Positions 44,225-49,484 of a DNA stretch of 49,484 nt are shown here, in pieces. The stretch is taken from contig CAMMHE010000008.1 in NCBI GenBank assembly GCA_946496575.1, positions 1-49,484 on the forward strand, read 5' to 3'. The stretch comes from an uncultured Clostridium sp. GTDB lineage: Bacteria > Bacillota > Clostridia > TANB77 > CAG-508. The stretch's first letter is position 1, and each line of letters begins with the position of its first letter. The position numbers were made by a program, and so were the translations under genes. The notes beneath the pieces are model-generated. The model saw nothing but the letters and a program-made list of their open reading frames with translations. It did no database searches and had not been told where the DNA came from.

Positions 44225-44250
44225 TATTTACAAAATTATTAAAATAAAAG

Positions 44251-44286
44251 GAGATATACTTATAAATGATGAGTATATCTCTTTTT
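44251..44286. terminator. Terminator between trmD and the Lon-like gene
   Basis: GAGATATACT (44251-44260) pairs with AGTATATCTC (44272-44281) and is followed by TTTTT; the A-rich left side lets it act on the minus strand too. Confidence 0.82.
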
Positions 44287-44293
44287 AAATTAG

Positions 44294-46678
44294 TTATTTC
44301 TCACTTATTTTTGCATATTTTTTTAATTTTTCATATACTAGATAATTTATTGTACCAGCAGGAAAATGTCCATCTTTATTCTTTTTTCCAGCGGGAACGC
44401 CTGTTAGTACTTCAATTCCTTCATCAATATTAGAAATAGAATAAATATGAAATAATTTATTTTTGACAGCATCAATTATTTCATCAGAAAGTTGTAAATT
44501 ATTAATGTTTTGTACAGGAATCATAACTCCATGTGAACCATTTAAGCCACGCATTTTACATATTTGGAAAAATCCTTCTATTTTTTCATTTACACCACCA
44601 ATAGGTTGAACCTCACCTTTTTGATTAACAGATCCAGTAACAGCAATAGATTGATTAATAGGAATTTCAGATAAGCTAGAAAGTAACCCATAGAGTTCAG
44701 TGCTTGAAGCTGAATCACCATCTATACCATTATATAATTGCTCAAAACAAATACTTGCTGTCAGACATAATGGAATATCTTGTGCAAATCTTTGACCTAA
44801 ATATCCTGAAAGGATTAAAACACCCTTTGAATGAGTAGAACCTGAAAGCTCGACTTCTCTTTCAATATTTACAATTCCAGTCTTGCCTGTATAAGTATTA
44901 ACTGTTATTTTTACAGGTTTACCAAAAGTATAATCTCCAATTTGCATAACAGTTAGACCATTTATCTCACCAATTTTAGAACCAGAAGTATTAATTAATA
45001 GTGAATTATTTTTTATCATTTCAACATATTTTGAATCATATTTTTTAACTCTTTCTATTCTTTCATATAAAGCTTTATCAATAAATTCTTCTGTCACTAC
45101 TTTATTTTTTGAAAGACGTGCCCAAGTTCCAGCTTCACCAATAATTTGTGCAATATCATTAAAATTTGTAGAAATTTTTTTATTATTACCAGCTAAACGT
45201 GAAGCAAATTCTACTATTCTTGCTATAGCACTTTTGTCTAAATGTGGTAGATGTTCTTGTTCACAGTATGAATGGATAAATCTTGCTAATTTATTTACAT
45301 TTTCTTCGTTTATAGGAGCGTCATCTTCAAATTCTACTTTAATTTTAAATAATTTTCTAAAATCTGAATCCATTTCTAAAAGAGAATGATATATCTGTGC
45401 ATTGCCTATTAAAATTACTTTTACATCCAATGGAATAGGTTCTGGTTTTAAGGAAATTAATATCATTGATGAACGTTGTTCAGATGGATTTTCAATTCCT
45501 ATTTCCTTTACTCTTAAATATTTTTTTAAAGCTTCATAGCAAATACCATTTGCTAATAGATCTTTAGCTTGAAAAATAATATATCCACCATTGGCTTGTT
45601 GTAACAATCCGGGTTTTAGCATAGTGTGATCTGTTCGTAAAGTTCCATAGTAGTTTTCATACTCAAGTGAACCAAAAATATTATTAAAAGTGTAATTAGA
45701 ATCCATTATAACAGGGCAACCTTCGCGATTACTATTATCAACAAAAAGGTTTACTCGATAATTATTGCTTGGATCTTGCTTTTTCATCATTGGATTAGGT
45801 TGAACTTGTTGTTGTTTTTTTGAATCTTCATCAAGGAAATAAGAAACATTTGTTAAGACATCTTGTCTTACATCATTTAAAAATTTTGTAATTTTCTTAT
45901 TTCTTTTAAATTGAGATTTTAAAAAATTTATATGAACATTTATTGTAAGTAAGGCAATATTAGATTGCCATTCGGAAATTCGCTTTTCTGATTGTCTTTC
46001 GATATCTTTTATTTTACCGATTACTTCCATGATTTGTGCTTGTACAATTGAAGATTTTTGCTCATATTCTTGTTTTATTGAGTCGTCTAGTTTATCAAAT
46101 TCTTCTTCTTCAATTACTTTTCCATTTACTATTGGCATCATATATATTCCATTTTGTGCAGTTTTAACCTGAAAACCATAGGTCATAGATTGTTGGTTAA
46201 GTTTATCTAATAGTTCAGAACGTTTTGTTTCAAATTCTTGCCTAATTAGAGCCTTCTCCTTTTCAAAATCATCAGCATTAAATGTCTTTTTTATATCTTT
46301 TTTTATTTCTTTAATGAAACCATCCATACTATTTTTAAATTCTTTTCCTTGACCAGCAGGAAGTGAAATAGCTATCGGTTCATTAGGATTATCGAAATTA
46401 TAAACATAACACCAATCACAAGGAACTTTCTTTTTAGTAGATATAGTATCTAAATAATTTTTAGTGTACATTGTTTTTCCAAGTCCACTAGGACCTTCAA
46501 TATATATATTATAGCCTTTAACATCGACATTTACGCCAAATTCTAATGCTTTGATACCACGTTCTTGTCCAATCCCAGTAGAAATAGGTTCTAATTCTTC
46601 TGTGGTTGAAAAATGAAGCATATTTGTATCACAAGTCATTTTTAAATTATGATAACTTAATTCATTTTTATTTTTCAT
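44294..46678 (-). CDS. LonB-like ATP-dependent protease
   Basis: A 794-aa AAA+ serine protease of the LonB-like (AAA_32 plus Lon-C) type. Walker A GPSGLGKT is at residues 62-69; the middle contains a long coiled-coil insertion (about 120-290) and a second ATPase-lobe region (LLQQANGGYIIFQAKDLL, LIGNAQIYHSLLEMD). The C-terminal protease domain has the catalytic Ser in GIDGDSASST and the catalytic Lys in GGVNEKIEGFF, with the GSTHSKG and TGSVNQKGEV elements. Complete. GGAGGAG precedes the ATG. Related proteases work in sporulation in Bacillus; that role here is inferred from its germination neighbours. Confidence 0.9.
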   Translation of the reverse strand: MKNKNELSYHNLKMTCDTNMLHFSTTEELEPISTGIGQERGIKALEFGVNVDVKGYNIYIEGPSGLGKTMYTKNYLDTISTKKKVPCDWCYVYNFDNPNEPIAISLPAGQGKEFKNSMDGFIKEIKKDIKKTFNADDFEKEKALIRQEFETKRSELLDKLNQQSMTYGFQVKTAQNGIYMMPIVNGKVIEEEEFDKLDDSIKQEYEQKSSIVQAQIMEVIGKIKDIERQSEKRISEWQSNIALLTINVHINFLKSQFKRNKKITKFLNDVRQDVLTNVSYFLDEDSKKQQQVQPNPMMKKQDPSNNYRVNLFVDNSNREGCPVIMDSNYTFNNIFGSLEYENYYGTLRTDHTMLKPGLLQQANGGYIIFQAKDLLANGICYEALKKYLRVKEIGIENPSEQRSSMILISLKPEPIPLDVKVILIGNAQIYHSLLEMDSDFRKLFKIKVEFEDDAPINEENVNKLARFIHSYCEQEHLPHLDKSAIARIVEFASRLAGNNKKISTNFNDIAQIIGEAGTWARLSKNKVVTEEFIDKALYERIERVKKYDSKYVEMIKNNSLLINTSGSKIGEINGLTVMQIGDYTFGKPVKITVNTYTGKTGIVNIEREVELSGSTHSKGVLILSGYLGQRFAQDIPLCLTASICFEQLYNGIDGDSASSTELYGLLSSLSEIPINQSIAVTGSVNQKGEVQPIGGVNEKIEGFFQICKMRGLNGSHGVMIPVQNINNLQLSDEIIDAVKNKLFHIYSISNIDEGIEVLTGVPAGKKNKDGHFPAGTINYLVYEKLKKYAKISEK

Positions 46679-46785
46679 TAGTCTCCTCCAATTATTTTAT
46701 AGTATTTAAGTCAGTAATTAATTATTCATATTTTATATTACTTACATAAATTTGTAAATACATGTTGAAAAAAAATTGAAAATTA

Positions 46786-48132
46786 TCAACGTTTTGTAAA
46801 TAATAATCTTGAATTAGTGTTAATAGCAACATTTACAGAAAAATTAGCATTTTCATACTTTGATCCCCAATTATAATTTTTCCATTCGTTAATTGTAAGA
46901 AAATTTGATTTTGCATATTTATTAAAACCAACTATATCTGATTTAAATTCTCTAGAAGTTTTAATTAAATATGAATCTATTTGTTCTTTAAGATAACTTT
47001 CGACTTTGTTAGAAATTTCATCAATAACACTAGGGTCAGAATAATCAATATCTTCTCTAATATCTAATATTTTTGCATTATAATGTAATGTTATAGAAAT
47101 ATGAGGTTCATCAGAGGATGTATCTATTTTAATTACATTATTCTTATAATTAATAATACGAATATCTAAAGTATTATCAGGATATTCTTCTATAGGAACA
47201 GCAATTGTACAAGAATCGATATTATTAGTAACTAACATATGACATATACTTTCAGTATCAGATAACTGTCCAATATATTTATCTTCTCTGAAAACAGCAA
47301 TACCTATATTTTGAGTTCCTCGCTCACCTAATATATCTAAAGAAGAAGCTTCATTATTTTCAGAATTAGAACCATCATTTGAACTTTGTCCTGCTTTGGA
47401 TTCAGATTCAGAATTAGATTTTTCACTATTACTTGATTCTGAACTATTATTAGAATTTTTATTGTTCTGTGATTCAGATTTATCACTAGAATTTTCAGAA
47501 TCTGAGCTAGTCTCAAAAGTTCTTCCTAATATAGCAGTATTATTACAGTCCGAACATATCAATTTACTATAAAATGTTCCTAAAGTAGTATCAGTACTAT
47601 ATCCTGTAAAGTTACTAGTTAATTCAAAAGTATCATAGTAATTAGTTACTAATTTTTCTATATTAGGGTTACTATTTTTTAAATAAGTATTAGCTTTAGA
47701 AGTACTAATAACTATATTAGTAGAAGGACGTATCTGTTCATTATTCATCATGTTATATATTTCTGTAGAAATTCCATCTGTAGCGAAATCTTTGGAAAAT
47801 ACTATTACCTTACAATGTGAAAAATTCAATTCTTTTCCAATATAACTATTCATTAAACTAATTGCATGATTAAAAGTATTTGCATTGATAGAAGTTACTA
47901 TAGACGAAGTTTCACTACTTGAACTTTCACCCAAAGTGGAGTTTTTTAAAAATTGAAAAGAAACTTTCATATTATGTTGCTCATTATCTGATTTATCAAT
48001 TCCAATTGCTACTACATGAACTATATTATCTATATTATGAGAACTGTATGAAGAAGAAAATCCCCAAAAAGTAAATATTATTAATGCAAGTAATAAAACA
48101 ATTTTAATTATAGTTATTATATTAGAAGACAT
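46786..48132 (-). CDS. Germinant receptor C subunit (Ger(x)C family), odd lipobox and Ser-rich insert
   Basis: A 448-aa GerAC-type spore germination protein, the outer-surface subunit of a nutrient receptor in the spore inner membrane. Family patterns: NIVHVVAIGIDK near the start, ISLMNSYIGKELNFSHCKVIVFS, NEQIRPSTNIVIS, and the C-terminal SYLKEQIDSYLIK and FNKYAK-type helices. Two oddities: no lipobox Cys follows the N-terminal helix (the segment is FTFWGFSSSYSS), so it is not an ordinary lipoprotein; and a low-complexity Ser/Asn/Glu insertion of about 60 residues (around 210-270) splits the domain. It follows the GerAB gene by 40 nt. Confidence 0.87.
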   Translation of the reverse strand: MSSNIITIIKIVLLLALIIFTFWGFSSSYSSHNIDNIVHVVAIGIDKSDNEQHNMKVSFQFLKNSTLGESSSSETSSIVTSINANTFNHAISLMNSYIGKELNFSHCKVIVFSKDFATDGISTEIYNMMNNEQIRPSTNIVISTSKANTYLKNSNPNIEKLVTNYYDTFELTSNFTGYSTDTTLGTFYSKLICSDCNNTAILGRTFETSSDSENSSDKSESQNNKNSNNSSESSNSEKSNSESESKAGQSSNDGSNSENNEASSLDILGERGTQNIGIAVFREDKYIGQLSDTESICHMLVTNNIDSCTIAVPIEEYPDNTLDIRIINYKNNVIKIDTSSDEPHISITLHYNAKILDIREDIDYSDPSVIDEISNKVESYLKEQIDSYLIKTSREFKSDIVGFNKYAKSNFLTINEWKNYNWGSKYENANFSVNVAINTNSRLLFTKR

Positions 48133-48172
48133 TTTAACCCTCCTTTATAAATTAGAAAATAATTTATTTATG

Positions 48173-49279
48173 TCATTTTTTAGTAACTATAAAATATTTA
48201 TTTTTAAATAGCTTCAAACAGAATGCTAATAAAAGTACTGCAAAACTAATACCCATTATTGTAAAAAAAGCATACTTAAATATTGTATTTGCCCAAAAAG
48301 ATGAAACCGCATATGTTTGACGCACTAAACAAACACATAACATAGTAATACAAATTATTAAAGAACAAAATTTTTCAGATTTTACATTTGCAAGTTTTCT
48401 CAAAATTCCACAGCAAGTTTTTACAGTTATACTTAAAGAACTTACACAGGATATAATCCAAATAAGTATAAATAAAGAGTCTAGTCTCTGAAAAAAAGTC
48501 CCAAATTCTATATACTTTACAGCAGAGTATAAGGGAAATAATTCATCATTGTTAATAAATGAATCAAAAAGTAGTAAAATTGTAGAAACACTAACTAATA
48601 GGTAAATTGTAGAAAACAAAATAGAAATTAGTGTTATTTTTTTTAGTTGATTAACATCTTTTAGTTGTGGAGGTAAAAAAAGTAGATATGCAAGCCCCTG
48701 AAAAGCAAATAAGTTGCTAAACCCTACAAAGAAAGTAGAATTTATTCCATCACCTAATATAGGAAAAACATTTTTGTAATCAAAATTGCCAATATTGGCT
48801 ATGAATAGAAGCAAAATACTTAAAATAAGTAAAGGCAAAATTAAAAGATTACTTCTATATATAGCATTATGCTTTAAAGAACATACAAAAAATGTGCCTA
48901 TTAAAAATAATAAAACTATAAAAAAAACACTACTAGAAGTATAATAAATTGTTTGTAAACCATATGAAAAATTTTTTAGTAAAATTGATGAAAATATAAT
49001 AAAATATGCTAAAAAAGATAAACCAATAAATCCCTTTAAAATTTTGCCTCCTAAATAATTTGAAATATCTAGTATATCGAATGTTGGGAATTTACTTAAT
49101 AGCTTATACAATACATAAGAAATAATTAAAGCTATAATACTAATGTAAACTGTATTTATAATAGCACTAGAATTCATATCAGCTACAATTGTTTTTGAAG
49201 AAATCATTATTGTCTGATTTACCATAATAGTAACAATTAATGCAATGGCTTCTGATTTTCCTATACGAGTATTTTCCAT
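48173..49279 (-). CDS. Germinant receptor B subunit, spore permease-like (GerAB)
   Basis: A 368-aa membrane protein of the spore germination (APC-like) permease family, with ten predicted helices and the N-terminal RIGKSEAIALIVTIMVNQTIM. Works with GerAA and GerAC to sense germinants. I start at ATG 49279, 6-7 nt after GGAGG; the open frame extends 23 residues further but without a ribosome site. Length matches the family. The A subunit is not in the window and may lie upstream beyond the right edge, as receptor genes are usually clustered. Confidence 0.88.
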   Translation of the reverse strand: MENTRIGKSEAIALIVTIMVNQTIMISSKTIVADMNSSAIINTVYISIIALIISYVLYKLLSKFPTFDILDISNYLGGKILKGFIGLSFLAYFIIFSSILLKNFSYGLQTIYYTSSSVFFIVLLFLIGTFFVCSLKHNAIYRSNLLILPLLILSILLLFIANIGNFDYKNVFPILGDGINSTFFVGFSNLFAFQGLAYLLFLPPQLKDVNQLKKITLISILFSTIYLLVSVSTILLLFDSFINNDELFPLYSAVKYIEFGTFFQRLDSLFILIWIISCVSSLSITVKTCCGILRKLANVKSEKFCSLIICITMLCVCLVRQTYAVSSFWANTIFKYAFFTIMGISFAVLLLAFCLKLFKNKYFIVTKK

Positions 49280-49484
49280 AGTAACCTCCAATTTAAATAA
49301 AATATGTTTGTTTTGGATAGTATTTGCTAAAAAGGAGGTTTTATACAAAAATAAAAATTATTAGATAATTTAAAAGAACTAAAAATAATAGAATTGAAAG
49401 TTAGTGACTAGAATAATAATAAGTAGATTTTTCATAAAGTTATTTACTTAATGAAATTTTTTCTAAATGAATTATAACAATAAA

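Noticed and set aside
1..49484. tRNA, rRNA or CRISPR features
   Set aside because: No GC-rich cloverleaf blocks, rRNA segments or regularly spaced repeats were seen by eye on either strand; a small structured RNA could still be missed.

Overview
The window is about 49.5 kb of very AT-rich DNA with Gram-positive signals: strong AGGAGG-type ribosome binding sites, TTGACA-17-TATAAT promoters and U-tailed hairpin terminators. It carries many endospore genes (dacF, cwlD, a gerS-like gene, a SpoVD/FtsI-like PBP, ytaF, a LonB-like protease and gerAB/gerAC germinant-receptor genes). This points to a spore-forming clostridial Firmicute, probably an uncultured gut lineage; that placement is inference. 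No rRNA, tRNA or CRISPR array was seen.

Layout. 1-1.6 kb: DacF, minus strand. 1.8-6.9 kb: a giant thioester-domain, six-repeat surface protein. 7.0-9.5 kb: an anchored Ig-like protein, a receiver-GGDEF protein and CwlD. 9.6-14.3 kb: minD, minE, rodA, dus, gerS-like and mazF. 14.4-23.5 kb: a PBP gene split by a 7.1-kb serine-recombinase element whose cargo is a surface-glycan module. 23.6-25.8 kb: two secreted glucosaminidase-like proteins. 25.9-30.8 kb: a small two-helix membrane protein, a CpaE-like ATPase with AT-hook motifs, a GAF plus degenerate-GGDEF protein, then ireB-ruvX-DUF1292. 30.9-34.7 kb: an accessory and decaying zone with HD hydrolase, broken hydrolase, intact and dead nucleoside deoxyribosyltransferase copies, and a DUF1016 nuclease. 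34.7-40 kb: rbgA, ytaF, a Ca2+ P-type ATPase and a TetR regulator. 40-44.2 kb: the ylxM-ffh-rpsP-khpA-rplS-rimM-trmD translation/SRP operon. 44.3-49.3 kb, minus strand: LonB-like protease, GerAC and GerAB.

The most striking signal is translational. I scanned both strands by eye for in-frame CGG codons and found none that encodes arginine, although about 30 CGG triplets occur out of frame inside genes. The only five in-frame CGG codons lie where four otherwise intact genes (dus twice, mazF, a serine recombinase, a Ca2+ ATPase) need exactly a +1 shift to continue. Each time the C is one extra base in front of a glycine codon (GGT or GGA) expected by the family. This suggests that CGG is an unassigned or hungry codon and that CGGN is decoded with a +1 frameshift, yielding glycine.

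The second signal is the element at 16100-23220. Removing it at a shared CA dinucleotide restores a 663-residue PBP with its C-terminal PASTA domain, as sporulation excision elements such as skin do for sigK. One of the element's two recombinases itself contains a CGG shift site, so the element would depend on the host's unusual decoding.
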